From Colwellia sp. 1_MG-2023 (GTDB lineage: Bacteria > Pseudomonadota > Gammaproteobacteria > Enterobacterales > Alteromonadaceae): 64,000 nt of DNA. This document shows, piece after piece, positions 9,120-18,797 of the stretch (its first letter is position 1; the number at the start of each line of letters is the position of its first letter). A model generated the notes under the pieces. It worked only from the letters and a program-made list of their open reading frames with translations, was not told the origin of the DNA and searched no databases. The DNA lies in NCBI RefSeq assembly GCF_030546755.1, contig NZ_JAUOPE010000001.1, positions 248,001 through 312,000 on the forward strand, given 5' to 3'. The position numbers were made by a program, and so were the translations under genes.

Positions 9120-9863
9120 TTAAAAACCTAAACTAGATAAAAGATCATCAACGTCGTCTTGGTCTGCGACAACATCATCTCGTTCTTTTGTATTAACAAT
9201 TGGGCCTTCCACTAAGTTTTCACCTACTTTAGGCTTCGCGATTTCGCCAGCCTGATCAGAAGTAATACCAAATGCTGTTAACATATTAATTAAACTATCT
9301 TCAACTTCTCTTACTAAGTCGATTACTTTACGTATCACTTGCCCAGTTAAATCTTGGAAATCTTGAGCCATGAGTACGTCAGTCATTAAAGCGTGCATAT
9401 GTGCTGTATCACGGTCGGTAGTCTTTAGTAAGCCATCTATATCTTTACATAAGACTTTAAACTCTGTTACCGACAAATCATTATTCATTAATTTATCCCA
9501 GAGAGGATTAACCGCTTTCACTTGCGCTTGAATATTATCAACAACAGGGAATATTGACTCTACAGCATCCATGGTTTTGTTTGCTGCTTCTTCTGTGCGA
9601 GTTATAACATAATTAAGTCGTTCTTTCGCATCAGGAATATCAGCATTAGCAAGGTCATTCAAACGAGAATCAACTTGAAAGTTCATGAGTGAATCATGAA
9701 GTTGACGTGTTAACTTACCTATTTCAGCAAATAATTCTGTATTAATAGGATTCTGAATTTCAGCTATTAAATCATCAGCTTTATCTTGCTGCTCTGTTTC
9801 TAAGTATTCAACAAGCAGCTTAGCTTGTTCCAAAGAAACATGGACACCATTATCTTTACTCAT
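9120..9863 (-). CDS. cheZ: CheZ CheY-phosphate phosphatase
   Basis: CheZ dephosphorylates CheY-P and so ends the motor-switching signal. The 247-residue protein is largely alpha-helical. The catalytic region AQDFQDLTGQVIRKVIDLV lies near residues 163-180, with the essential Gln in TGQV. The extreme C-terminus (DQDDVDDLLSSLGF) is the conserved CheY-binding peptide, joined by a flexible acidic linker. The gene lies 13 bp before cheA and 30 bp after cheY in a tight operon. Confidence 0.96.
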   Translation of the reverse strand: MSKDNGVHVSLEQAKLLVEYLETEQQDKADDLIAEIQNPINTELFAEIGKLTRQLHDSLMNFQVDSRLNDLANADIPDAKERLNYVITRTEEAANKTMDAVESIFPVVDNIQAQVKAVNPLWDKLMNNDLSVTEFKVLCKDIDGLLKTTDRDTAHMHALMTDVLMAQDFQDLTGQVIRKVIDLVREVEDSLINMLTAFGITSDQAGEIAKPKVGENLVEGPIVNTKERDDVVADQDDVDDLLSSLGF

Positions 9864-9893
9864 GCAACATCCTTACCTGACAGAGAGTGCCAT

Positions 9894-10277
9894 TTATCCT
9901 AAGCGTTCAAAAATTTTATCAAGCTTAGTTTTTAACGTTGCTGCAGTAAATGGTTTAACAATATAGCCATTTACACCCGCTTGGGCTGCCATAACTATCT
10001 GTTCTTTTTTAGCTTCTGCAGTTACCATTAATACGGGAATGTGCAATAACTTCTCATCAGCTCGAATCGCTTTAAGTAGGTCAATGCCTTGCATACCTGG
10101 CATATTCCAGTCGGTTACCACAAAATCAAATTCACCTTCTTTAAGCATAGGTAATGCAGTACTACCATCATCAGCTTCTTGAATGTTAGTGAACCCTAAA
10201 TCACGTAATAAATTTTTAACTATACGTCTCATTGTTGAAAAGTCGTCAACAACAAGAACTTTCATATTTTTATCCAA
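9894..10277 (-). CDS. cheY: CheY chemotaxis response regulator (TTG start)
   Basis: CheY-P binds FliM and FliN to reverse flagellar rotation. It is a single receiver domain with acidic pocket Asp11/Asp12, phospho-acceptor Asp56 (VVTDWNMPG), Thr in VTAEA and Lys in IVKPF. The open frame extends to an ATG at 10298, but I choose TTG at 10277. A GGAGG ribosome binding site sits 5 nt upstream of it, and the resulting N-terminus ([19 protein letters not shown]) and 127-residue length match the family. The upstream ATG would put the ribosome binding site inside the gene. Confidence 0.95.
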   Translation of the reverse strand: MDKNMKVLVVDDFSTMRRIVKNLLRDLGFTNIQEADDGSTALPMLKEGEFDFVVTDWNMPGMQGIDLLKAIRADEKLLHIPVLMVTAEAKKEQIVMAAQAGVNGYIVKPFTAATLKTKLDKIFERLG

Positions 10278-10339
10278 GGCACCCTCCAGGGAGATCATTC
10301 AAAATTTTTAAAACCTAAAACTATAAGTATACATTGTAC

Positions 10340-11059
10340 TTAACTTTGCCAAGATTGCATACGTGCTTTTAATCGATGCAATGCTTGACTATGAATTTGA
10401 CTTACTCTTGATTCACTTACATCGAGAACTTGGCCAATTTCGCGTAAATTCAATTCTTCATCGTAGTATAGTGACAGTACTAAAGCTTCTCGCTCGGGTA
10501 AAGTAGTAATGCATTCGGCTAACGCTTTTTTAAAGATAATTTGTTCAATGTCCTCATAAGGGTCATTACTGTTTTTATCTTCAAAAGATTGAATAACATC
10601 TTCACTTACACCAAGGTCATCAATACCTATTATTTTACCTGAACTGACCTCACTAAGAATATGATGGTACTCATTTAGCGAAATATCAAGTTTTTCAGCA
10701 ACTTCAATATCAGTAACATCACGTCCAAGTTCAGCTTCTAATGCTTTAATTGCCTCACTGACCATACGACTATTTTTATGTACTGAGCGTGGAGTCCAAT
10801 CACCACGGCGTATTTCATCTAACATGGCGCCACGAATTCGAATGCCAGCAAATGTTTCAAAGCTCGCACCTTTAGTAGCATCAAAATTATTTGCAGCTTC
10901 AAGTAAACCAATCATACCAGATTGAATAAGGTCATCGACAATGACACTTGCGGGGAGTCTTGCCAATAAATGATAGGCAATACGTTTGACTAAAACGGTG
11001 TGCTGTTCAAGCAACGCGCTTTTATCTATTTGAACATTATAAGTATTAGCTTTTACCAA
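10340..11059 (-). CDS. fliA: FliA, flagellar sigma-28 factor
   Basis: FliA directs RNA polymerase to late flagellar and chemotaxis promoters; the anti-sigma factor FlgM, which should inhibit it, is not in the window. The 239 residues show sigma region 2 (LIQSGMIGLLEAANNFDATKGASFETFAGIRIRGAMLDEIR), region 3 and region 4 (LPEREALVLSLYYDEELNLREIGQVLDVSESRVSQIHSQAL). The first codon is TTG at 11059 with a weak GAGCGGA element upstream; this N-terminus aligns with known FliA starts. The gene sits between flhG and cheY, the standard polar-flagellar order. A sigma-28 type promoter at 61470-61496 is a probable target. Confidence 0.95.
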   Translation of the reverse strand: MVKANTYNVQIDKSALLEQHTVLVKRIAYHLLARLPASVIVDDLIQSGMIGLLEAANNFDATKGASFETFAGIRIRGAMLDEIRRGDWTPRSVHKNSRMVSEAIKALEAELGRDVTDIEVAEKLDISLNEYHHILSEVSSGKIIGIDDLGVSEDVIQSFEDKNSNDPYEDIEQIIFKKALAECITTLPEREALVLSLYYDEELNLREIGQVLDVSESRVSQIHSQALHRLKARMQSWQS

Positions 11060-11094
11060 AATAGTCCGCTCTTTTGACTAAGTTCTGAAAAATA

Positions 11095-11937
11095 TTAACT
11101 TTCTAATAACTGCTCGATGAAAAACTCCAGATGGCCTGATGGATGGTGAGGGATTGGCCATTTGATAATTTTACTTGCTAATGCTTTAAAAGCTCTAGCT
11201 GCAGGAGAGTCTGGGAACGCTTCAACAATTGCTTGCTGTTTTCTTACTGATTTACGAATATTTTCATCGAAAGGGATAACGCCTACTAAATCTAATGCTA
11301 CATCTAAAAATCTGTCAGACACTTTAGATAGTTTTGCAAAAAGCTGTTGTCCTTCTTTTGAACTTCTAACCATATTGGCGACAACTTTGAATTTAAATAC
11401 ATCGTGGTCACGGCTTAGTAATTTCATTAACGCGTAACAATCAGTAATAGAGGTTGGCTCATCACACACCACTAACAAGACGTCTTGGGCCGCGCGAGTA
11501 AAACTTAACACCATATCAGATATACCCGCAGCGGTATCAACGACAAGTACGTCAAATTGTGTGCGCATATCACTAAAGGCACGAATTAAACCCGCATGCT
11601 CAGATGGCGTTAAATCGACCATTGATTGAGTACCCGACGTAGCAGGAATTATATTGATGCCAGCAGGGCCTTTAATAATAATATCATCAAGTTCACATTC
11701 ACCTGATAACACATGAGAGAGGTTACGTTGAACTCTTAAACCAAGCATAACATCAACATTGGCAAGGCCTAAATCGGCATCTAAAACTAAAACTCGTTTC
11801 CCCAATTGCGCCATTGCAATTGAAGTATTTAATGAGACATTGGTTTTGCCTACGCCACCTTTACCACCAGAAACTGCTATGACTTTTATTTGATTATTTT
11901 CTTGCATTTTTCGTAAGCCACTCGCCTGATCTATCAT
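11095..11937 (-). CDS. flhG: FlhG (FleN), MinD-like regulator of flagellar number
   Basis: A 280-residue MinD/ParA-type ATPase. The deviant Walker A SGGKGGVGKTN is at about residues 24-34, followed by VLVLDADLGLANVDVMLGL and Walker B VLVVDTAAGIS. The N-terminal ASGLRKM segment corresponds to the DQA-x-x-LR motif known to stimulate FlhF GTPase activity. FlhG keeps polar flagellar number low, partly by opposing FlhF and the master regulator FlrA/FleQ. It lies directly after flhF (42 bp) and before fliA, the conserved order. It is distinct from the array ATPase ParC at 5051-5827. Confidence 0.95.
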   Translation of the reverse strand: MIDQASGLRKMQENNQIKVIAVSGGKGGVGKTNVSLNTSIAMAQLGKRVLVLDADLGLANVDVMLGLRVQRNLSHVLSGECELDDIIIKGPAGINIIPATSGTQSMVDLTPSEHAGLIRAFSDMRTQFDVLVVDTAAGISDMVLSFTRAAQDVLLVVCDEPTSITDCYALMKLLSRDHDVFKFKVVANMVRSSKEGQQLFAKLSKVSDRFLDVALDLVGVIPFDENIRKSVRKQQAIVEAFPDSPAARAFKALASKIIKWPIPHHPSGHLEFFIEQLLES

Positions 11938-11979
11938 TAATTTTTATCTCTAATTGCTCAATATATTCTTCGATAATAT

Positions 11980-13515
11980 TTACATACTAACCGCATGACT
12001 TGCTGGCATAGGCCGCCAGGTATTTTGGCAGTTTACTTTTGTTGCTAGTCTATCTGCAAGCGTAACTAATTTTTCAGCATTTGCAACTTTAATATCTTCA
12101 GGAACTCTTTGTCCATCAGTAAGATAACCTATTGCTAAACCATTTTGAATAGAAGTTGCAATGATTTCGCCAATACTAAGACTTTCATCAAGTTTAGTAT
12201 AAATTGCCCCCGCTAATGGTACTTTTTTAAACCGTTCAACATTTTCTTGCATCACACGTTGCTGAGTATTTGCGGCAAGCACTAAATAATTACGAATTCT
12301 AACACGAGAATTTGCCATTAGCGTGGTTAAATGTTCAGAAAGACGCATATCTCGTTGCCCCATTCCTGCGGTATCAATTAATACTAATTTTTTATCTGAA
12401 TATTGCTCTAACAGAGTATCTAACGCTTTTGCATCTTTAGCTAGCTTTACTTGACAACCAATGATACGTCCATAAGTTGAAAGCTGCTCAAAACCTGCAA
12501 TTCGATAGCTATCTGTAGAGATCATTGCCACTTTATCCGCACCATGAATTTGAGCAAAGCGTGCCGCTAATTTCGCAATGGTTGTGGTTTTTCCAACACC
12601 GGTAGGCCCAACAAGCGAAACCACTCCACCACGATGAATAATATCATTATTGGTGGTATTTAATTGTTGAGATAATAATTGTTTAGCAGTTTCCCAAGCT
12701 TGTTCTTCATTATTGTGAACAGGAATGGCACTTGCGATTTGATCGGCTACTTGTTCGTTCAGACCAATATTCAATAGTCGGTTCACCATTAATGCTTTGC
12801 ATGGATCTTTCTTTGCCATGTCTTGCCACATTAAGCCAGAAACTTGATGCTCAAGCAGCTCTCTAATTGACGCCATCTCTTTGCGCATCTTTTCCACTTC
12901 ATCTGAAACACCACTCGCAGCACTATGATTATTAGCTGAAGGACTAATACCCGACGCTTGATGATTTTCTAAGGGTACGCTAGTCGCTTGTTGATCATTT
13001 TGAGTAATAGGTTGCTGATTATTTGACATTGCAGACGCCGCAGGTTGATCTGCTTTATGCGATGTGTAAAGCGAACCTTGCTCTAATCTATCAGTGAAGC
13101 TTTTTAACTGCTGCTCAATGTCTTGTTGATCTAAATTCGTTTGTTCATTCGCTTGTTGACTAGCTTGCTCACGTTGCACTTTACGTTGTAGCAAGGCAGA
13201 TAAACTATCACCCCCAGCTGCTGGTGGTTGTTCGTTAGACAAAGGTTGTTTTAAATTGTTACTGGTAGAAAGAGAAACCACGTCATTTTCAATATCTCTT
13301 GATTGCACTGATGCCTGAGCAGGAGAACTTTCTTGAGTATTAGTATTTTCGCTCGTTGCTGTAGGGGCTTGCTGACCATAGTCAACCGCCGCCATTAATT
13401 CGACACCTTCAGGAATTTTTTTATTTGACATGATAACAGCATCCACACCTAGTTCGTGCTTAATTTGCTCTAAAGCCGTTCTCATATCTTTTGCTACAAA
13501 ACGTCTAATCTTCAC
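11980..13515 (-). CDS. flhF: FlhF, SRP-like GTPase for polar flagellum placement
   Basis: FlhF marks the cell pole for flagellar assembly. The N-terminal B domain (MKIRRFVAKDMRTALEQIKHELG) is followed by a long Gln/Ser/Asn-rich linker (residues about 55-210). The helical N domain and the GTPase follow, with G1 GPTGVGKTTT near residue 303, G2/I-box DSYRIAGFEQL, G3 DTAGMGQRD and G4 TKLDE. Length 511 is within the range for Vibrio and Pseudomonas FlhF. The start is GTG at 13515 with AAGGGG 6 nt upstream. The gene is 56 bp downstream of flhA and probably co-transcribed. Confidence 0.96.
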   Translation of the reverse strand: MKIRRFVAKDMRTALEQIKHELGVDAVIMSNKKIPEGVELMAAVDYGQQAPTATSENTNTQESSPAQASVQSRDIENDVVSLSTSNNLKQPLSNEQPPAAGGDSLSALLQRKVQREQASQQANEQTNLDQQDIEQQLKSFTDRLEQGSLYTSHKADQPAASAMSNNQQPITQNDQQATSVPLENHQASGISPSANNHSAASGVSDEVEKMRKEMASIRELLEHQVSGLMWQDMAKKDPCKALMVNRLLNIGLNEQVADQIASAIPVHNNEEQAWETAKQLLSQQLNTTNNDIIHRGGVVSLVGPTGVGKTTTIAKLAARFAQIHGADKVAMISTDSYRIAGFEQLSTYGRIIGCQVKLAKDAKALDTLLEQYSDKKLVLIDTAGMGQRDMRLSEHLTTLMANSRVRIRNYLVLAANTQQRVMQENVERFKKVPLAGAIYTKLDESLSIGEIIATSIQNGLAIGYLTDGQRVPEDIKVANAEKLVTLADRLATKVNCQNTWRPMPASHAVSM

Positions 13516-13571
13516 GGAAAACCCCTTACCGAATACTTAACGGCTATTACCTAACTTCGTTATACAGATGA

Positions 13572-15674
13572 TTACTGGCCAATTGAGCTAACAATTTTAA
13601 TTTGTTTGTCATCCGGTATTTCTTGATACGAAATAACTCTCAAACCAGGGATGGTATATTTTACAAACTTAGCGAGTACCGTTCTTAAAATTCCTGAGGT
13701 CAACAATATTGGAGTATCTCCTGCCAATTCTTGTTGCTGTGCTCCATCAGTTAAAGACGTTTGTAATCGTTCTGCTAAGCCTGGTTCAATACCTGCGCCA
13801 TCGTCACCTGCCATTTGCATTGACTGGTGCAACATCTGTTCCAACTCTGGTGACAAAGTTATGACAGGCACTTCAACTTCAGGCCCAACTAATTCTTGAA
13901 CAATAAACTTGCGTAGAGTGATCCGCACTGCCGCGGTTAAGACTTCAGGATCTTGACTCTTAGGTCCGTACTCCACTAACGTTTGAATAATGCTGCGCAT
14001 ATCACGAATAGCAACGCCTTCGTTCATTAAGTTTTGTAAAACTTTAACGATAGTACCTAAAGTTAAAATATCTGGGATCAATCCTTCAATTAATTTAGGG
14101 TAGTTTTTGCCTAAAATATCTAAGATGTTCTGTACTTCTTCGTGTCCTAATAATTGCGATGCATTATTAGTAAGAATTTGACTTAAATGTGTTGCCAGAA
14201 CCGTTGCAGAATCTACGACGGTATAACCTAGTGCTTGAGCCTGGTCGCGCTGAGCATGTGTGATCCAAACAGCGTCTAAACCAAACGCGGGATCTTTCGT
14301 CGCAATCCCCTCTAGTTTGCCATAAACCTGACCTGGGTTAATTGCTAAATCATGATCATGCCTAATTTCCGCTTCACCAACCGTAACTCCCATTAAGGAT
14401 ATTTGATAAGTATTTGGGTCAAGATCTAAATTATCGCGAATATGTACAGCAGGCACCAGAAAACCAAACTCTTGCGATAGCTTTTTACGTACCCCTTTAA
14501 TACGGTTTAGTAACTCGCCACCTTGTGATTTATCAACCAGTGGAATTAAGCGATAACCTATCTCTAAACCGACAATATCAACATGATTAACGTCATCCCA
14601 GCCTAAGTCTTTTACTTCGGCTTCTTGCTGTTTCGTTTCAATTTGAGCGGCTTCTTTTTGTTTTGCGATATCGATAGCTTTCGCCGCTTTAAATTTACTA
14701 CTGAAGAAAGCACCACCGGCAATCAATGCAGCAAACATTAAAAACGCTACATGAGGCATACCAGGAACAATCCCCATAATAAACATAACGCTAGCGGCAA
14801 TATATAACGACTTTTCTTGCCCTAATTGACCACTGACTTGTGATCCCATATCTTCGCTTGTATTTTGACGGGTCACAACAATAGCTGTACCAACAGAAAG
14901 CAGTAAGCCGGGTATTTGTGCAACTAAGCCATCCCCAATCGTCAATAACGTATAAATTTCTACGGCACTATCAAAATCTAAATCATGTTGGATCATGCCA
15001 ATAACTAAACCACCAACAATATTGATAAATAAGATTAAAATACCAGCAATGGCATCCCCTTTAACAAATTTACTCGCACCATCCATTGAACCGTAAAAGT
15101 CAGCTTCACTGGTAATTTCAATCCGTCGCTCTCTTGCTTGATCAGCATTAATGAATCCCGCATTTAAATCGGCATCAATGGCCATTTGCTTACCTGGCAT
15201 CGCATCTAGGGTAAATCGAGCTGTAACTTCTGCAATTCTGCCGGCACCTTTAGTAACTACAACAAAGTTGATGATAATTAATATGATGAAAACCACTAAA
15301 CCAACGGCGTAATTACCACCAATAACAACTGAACCAAAGGCTTGAATGACCTTACCTGCCGCATCAGGACCTTCATGACCTTCCAGTAACACTACTCGTG
15401 TACTAGCGACGTTTAATGCCAATCGTAAAATGGTTGCGATCAATAACACTGCCGGAAAAGAACCGAATTCTAAAGGTTTTAATGTATATACAGTGATCAA
15501 CAAGACCACCAAAGAAAGTGCAATATTAAAGGAAAAAAGAATATCGAGTAAAAAAGCAGGCATTGGCAATATCACCATACCCAAAGCTGCCATGACTAGT
15601 ATCGGTGTGCCGAGTCCAGAGAGGAAACTAAACTTTTTTTGTTTTAATTGATTTAAATGAGCGACTAGTTGCAT
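13572..15674 (-). CDS. flhA: FlhA, flagellar type III export gate subunit
   Basis: FlhA forms the nonameric export gate and its cytoplasmic ring docks substrate-chaperone complexes. The N-terminal half (residues about 20-330) carries roughly eight transmembrane helices and the FHIPEP signature region (KGAGRIAEVTARFTLDAMPG). The C-terminal half is the soluble receptor domain. Length 700 is standard. A sigma-54 type element at 15714-15729 lies 40 bp upstream, so flhA probably begins a transcript running through flhF, flhG, fliA and the che genes. Confidence 0.97.
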   Translation of the reverse strand: MQLVAHLNQLKQKKFSFLSGLGTPILVMAALGMVILPMPAFLLDILFSFNIALSLVVLLITVYTLKPLEFGSFPAVLLIATILRLALNVASTRVVLLEGHEGPDAAGKVIQAFGSVVIGGNYAVGLVVFIILIIINFVVVTKGAGRIAEVTARFTLDAMPGKQMAIDADLNAGFINADQARERRIEITSEADFYGSMDGASKFVKGDAIAGILILFINIVGGLVIGMIQHDLDFDSAVEIYTLLTIGDGLVAQIPGLLLSVGTAIVVTRQNTSEDMGSQVSGQLGQEKSLYIAASVMFIMGIVPGMPHVAFLMFAALIAGGAFFSSKFKAAKAIDIAKQKEAAQIETKQQEAEVKDLGWDDVNHVDIVGLEIGYRLIPLVDKSQGGELLNRIKGVRKKLSQEFGFLVPAVHIRDNLDLDPNTYQISLMGVTVGEAEIRHDHDLAINPGQVYGKLEGIATKDPAFGLDAVWITHAQRDQAQALGYTVVDSATVLATHLSQILTNNASQLLGHEEVQNILDILGKNYPKLIEGLIPDILTLGTIVKVLQNLMNEGVAIRDMRSIIQTLVEYGPKSQDPEVLTAAVRITLRKFIVQELVGPEVEVPVITLSPELEQMLHQSMQMAGDDGAGIEPGLAERLQTSLTDGAQQQELAGDTPILLTSGILRTVLAKFVKYTIPGLRVISYQEIPDDKQIKIVSSIGQ

Positions 15675-15713
15675 TTAATTTACATGATAATTTTTTGACA
15701 CATACCATGGCAG

Positions 15714-15729
15714 AGCAATAGTTATACCA
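15714..15729 (-). promoter_or_regulatory. Sigma-54 promoter element for flhA
   Basis: Read on the minus strand this is TGGTATAACTATTGCT: a -24 TGG, correct N5 spacing, and a perfect TTGCT -12 block. It lies in the flhB-flhA gap and predicts a transcript start about 30 nt before flhA. Two -24 positions differ from TGGCAC. The site fits FlrC/sigma-54 control of flhA in related bacteria; it was found by eye only. Confidence 0.6.
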
Positions 15730-15771
15730 AAAGTCGCTGCAAATTATAATTGCTTATATCGACACTCAAAC

Positions 15772-16902
15772 TTAATACTTAAAATCATCGGGAATGGGTA
15801 GGTTTTTCGCTAATGGAATGGGACGCTTAGCTTTGCCACTTTTATGAGCATTTAATTGAAAAATAAACGCCAGCACTTGTGCTACTGCACCAAATAACTC
15901 TTCGGGGATATCTTCATTGACTTCCGCGGTGTAATAAAGTGAGCGAGCGAGGGCAGGAGAAGCAATAATTTCAACACCATGTTCTTTGGCAATGGTGCGA
16001 ATATGTATTGCCATTTCGTCAACCCCTTTTGCGATCAGTTGAGGCGCGCCACCTTGGGCGGCATCATATTTTAATGCGACTGAAAAATGGGTAGGATTTG
16101 TGATCACCACATCAGAATTTGGTACTTCTGCCATCATACGACGCTGCGACATTTCATATTGCGTTCGCTTAATTCGTCCTTTATTTTCCGGGCTACCTTC
16201 TGAGCTTTTATGTTCATCTTTAATTTCTTGTTTGGTCATTTTAAGTTCTTTATTGTGAGACCATTTTTGATAAGGGGCATCAACAATAACAATGATAATC
16301 AAAGATAAACCCAGAGTAAGAAACATCCATAGCAATAGATCAACGGCATGAGAAAAATTAGAAGGGATAGCTTCAATACTGAGTGATAAAATTTGCTCAA
16401 ATAAGCCTGTTAATAATAAATAGGCCGAGAAAAAAACCACAAAAAATTTCAATAATGACTTAAATAACTCAACATAAGCTTTTAAGCCAAACATTCTTTT
16501 AAAACCAGCTATAGGAGACATTCTGCTTGCTTTTGGCATCATAGCTTCCCATGACCAGCTGATCCCACCTAACATAGTATTGCCTACAAATGCGGCAACA
16601 ATAACAATGGCAAAAATCCAAAGTAAAGGACTAAAAATTAATGCGACATTTTTTCTGACTTCGCCAAATAAAGCATTAACATCCATGATTTCTTCGCGCG
16701 ATAAACTAAATTGATTTTTCATAATATGCGAAAGGCTTTCTACTAACGCATCACCCATAATCATTAAAGCAATAGCACTACTGACCAACACAAACATAGT
16801 CCCTAAATCTTTAGAACGGGCTATTTGACCTTTGCTTCGCGCATCCGCCATTTTTTTTGCGGTTGGTTCTTCGGTTTTTTCACCACTATCTGACTCAGCC
16901 AT
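15772..16902 (-). CDS. flhB: FlhB, export gate and substrate-specificity switch
   Basis: FlhB sits in the export gate, and autocleavage of its cytoplasmic domain switches export from rod/hook to filament substrates with FliK. The N-terminus is hydrophilic (ESDSGEKTEEPTAKKMADAR), followed by four transmembrane helices (about 30-210) and the cytoplasmic domain with the NPTH cleavage motif (VVITNPTHFSVALKYD) near residue 265. Length 376 is normal. Its first base overlaps the last base of fliR, suggesting translational coupling. Confidence 0.97.
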   Translation of the reverse strand: MAESDSGEKTEEPTAKKMADARSKGQIARSKDLGTMFVLVSSAIALMIMGDALVESLSHIMKNQFSLSREEIMDVNALFGEVRKNVALIFSPLLWIFAIVIVAAFVGNTMLGGISWSWEAMMPKASRMSPIAGFKRMFGLKAYVELFKSLLKFFVVFFSAYLLLTGLFEQILSLSIEAIPSNFSHAVDLLLWMFLTLGLSLIIIVIVDAPYQKWSHNKELKMTKQEIKDEHKSSEGSPENKGRIKRTQYEMSQRRMMAEVPNSDVVITNPTHFSVALKYDAAQGGAPQLIAKGVDEMAIHIRTIAKEHGVEIIASPALARSLYYTAEVNEDIPEELFGAVAQVLAFIFQLNAHKSGKAKRPIPLAKNLPIPDDFKY

Positions 16903-17684
16903 TAAGGCACCTCACAATCAATAAGATAACAGCTAAAATCGAGTGCTCGTTGCCATTGTGCTTCAAAATGCGTTAAAAAATTACCCATAGTCAACCACAT
17001 AATTAACAAGCCTGAACACATAGTGATTGGAAAGCCGATAGCAAAAATGTTCAGCTGAGGTGCTGCTCTGGTCATAATACCAAAAGAAAAATTAATGAGT
17101 AACATTGCAGTTAAAGGTGCCATTGATAAAGAAAGTGCTGTGGCAAACATCCAACCGCCCCATTCAACCACTTCTTTAAATTTCATAGAATTAAATGATT
17201 CCATCGGAATAGGCATGGTTTCAAAACTTGCGACCACAAATTGCAAATAAGCTAAATGTCCGTCCATTATCCAAAAAAGCAATGTTGAGAGGATTAAGAA
17301 AAACTGCCCTACCGCAGGCACATTCATACCACTTGCCGGATCAACCAAAGAGGCAAAACCTAAACCGGTTTGCATAGCAATAATTTGTCCTGCCATGGTA
17401 AAAGTATTCACCACCATAATTGTCACTAAACCAAGCATCACACCGATAATGGTTTGCTCAGCAACTAAGAGCGCCGTTTGCAAAGAAAATAAGGTGCCAA
17501 TATTTGTTGGCGGGATCGCCGGCATAATTGCAACAGTAATGGCGATTGAAAGATATACCTTAATATTACGTGGGATGGATTTAGCACCAAAGCCCATCAT
17601 AGACATAATTAACGCAGACACGCGAGATAAAGGAAGTAGAAAATCTGCGAGATACTGATTAATAACTGCTTCTGAAAATTCCAT
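16902..17684 (-). CDS. fliR: FliR, flagellar export gate membrane protein
   Basis: FliR forms the core export gate with FliP and FliQ. The 260-residue protein has about six hydrophobic helices and conserved segments such as LPLSRVSALIMSMMGFG near the N-terminus, AMQTGLGFASLVDPASG in the middle, and RAAPQLNIFAIGFPITM near the C-terminus. It overlaps flhB by 1 nt and lies 16 bp after fliQ, within the conserved fliPQR-flhB order. Confidence 0.96.
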   Translation of the reverse strand: MEFSEAVINQYLADFLLPLSRVSALIMSMMGFGAKSIPRNIKVYLSIAITVAIMPAIPPTNIGTLFSLQTALLVAEQTIIGVMLGLVTIMVVNTFTMAGQIIAMQTGLGFASLVDPASGMNVPAVGQFFLILSTLLFWIMDGHLAYLQFVVASFETMPIPMESFNSMKFKEVVEWGGWMFATALSLSMAPLTAMLLINFSFGIMTRAAPQLNIFAIGFPITMCSGLLIMWLTMGNFLTHFEAQWQRALDFSCYLIDCEVP

Positions 17685-17700
17685 CAGCTATTATCTCTGA

Positions 17701-17970
17701 TCAACTAACAACACTAGGAATGCTAGTGATTAATCGAATAGAGTAATCCATTAACTTTTGTACCAACCAATGCCCACCAATAATGAGTGCTAATAATGTG
17801 ACAATCAGTCGAGGTAAAAAACTTAATGTTTGTTCGTTAATTGAGGTTGCAGCTTGAAAAACAGCAACAATTAAACCAACAATTAAACTTGGTACTATTA
17901 CCGCACTAACCAGAACAATCACAAGAAAAAGTGCATCACGAAGAATATCAACAAAGACCTCTGGACTCAT
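17701..17970 (-). CDS. fliQ: FliQ, flagellar export gate membrane protein
   Basis: A small two-helix membrane protein of 89 residues, the usual length. The first helix is around LFLVIVLVSAVIVPSLIVGLIVAV and the second around FLPRLIVTLLALIIGGHWL, with the family segment FQAATSINEQTLSFLPR between them. It assembles with FliP and FliR into the export gate. Its first base overlaps the last base of the fliP stop codon. Confidence 0.95.
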   Translation of the reverse strand: MSPEVFVDILRDALFLVIVLVSAVIVPSLIVGLIVAVFQAATSINEQTLSFLPRLIVTLLALIIGGHWLVQKLMDYSIRLITSIPSVVS

Positions 17971-18776
17971 TACGTGACTCCCATACCATAACTAGTGGCG
18001 AGAGTACCTATCACCAAGTTCCACCCATCAATTAGCACAAACAGCATTAGTTTAAAAGGTAATGAAACTATCATTGGAGATAACATCATCATACCCATCG
18101 CCATTAAAATACTGGCTACGACTAAATCGATGATTAAAAAAGGAATAAATAGCATAAACCCGATTTGAAATGCCGTTTTTAACTCACTGATAACAAAAGC
18201 AGGAATAATAACGGTCATCGGTAAATCAGTTGGCTTATCAACACTCGTAATTCCTGCCATTTGCGCTAAGGTATCTAAGTCTTTCAAACGAGTTTGTTCA
18301 AGCATAAATGCGCGAAGTGGCACTTTGGCTGAATCTAATGCTTGAACGGAAGTCATTTGCTCAGCTAAATAAGGCTGAATAGCCGTTTCATTAATTTTAT
18401 TATAAACAGGTGTCATAATAAAAAGCGTCATAAATAACGTTAGGCCAATAATAACTTGATTTGAAGGTGTTTGTTGTAAACCAAATGCTTGACGTAAAAT
18501 TGACATCACGACAATAATACGAGTGAAAGATGTCATCATAATTACAGCCGCGGGAATAAACCCCAAAGCTGTCATAAAAATAAGTATTTGTAGGGTAACC
18601 GAATATTCTTGTGAACCGTCAGGATTCGTCGTTAATTTCAATGCTGACATAGATAAATCATCGGCTGCAAATGCAGATGAAGCAAACATAAAACAAGCAA
18701 TAACAATAAAGTAAACCAGATAGATAGGCGTAATTTTTTTGCCGGTAACGCTTCTTGGTAAAACTTTATTTAACAT
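17970..18776 (-). CDS. fliP: FliP, flagellar export gate membrane protein
   Basis: FliP is the main FliPQR gate subunit. Residues 1-37 form a cleavable signal peptide (cleavage near SSAFA/ADD), typical of FliP. Four transmembrane helices follow, with family signatures [31 protein letters not shown] and [27 protein letters not shown]. Length 268 is slightly above E. coli FliP because of the extended leader. Gene order fliO-fliP-fliQ is preserved, 21 bp after fliO. Confidence 0.96.
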   Translation of the reverse strand: MLNKVLPRSVTGKKITPIYLVYFIVIACFMFASSAFAADDLSMSALKLTTNPDGSQEYSVTLQILIFMTALGFIPAAVIMMTSFTRIIVVMSILRQAFGLQQTPSNQVIIGLTLFMTLFIMTPVYNKINETAIQPYLAEQMTSVQALDSAKVPLRAFMLEQTRLKDLDTLAQMAGITSVDKPTDLPMTVIIPAFVISELKTAFQIGFMLFIPFLIIDLVVASILMAMGMMMLSPMIVSLPFKLMLFVLIDGWNLVIGTLATSYGMGVT

Positions 18777-18797
18777 AATGATGATTAGCCTTAATTT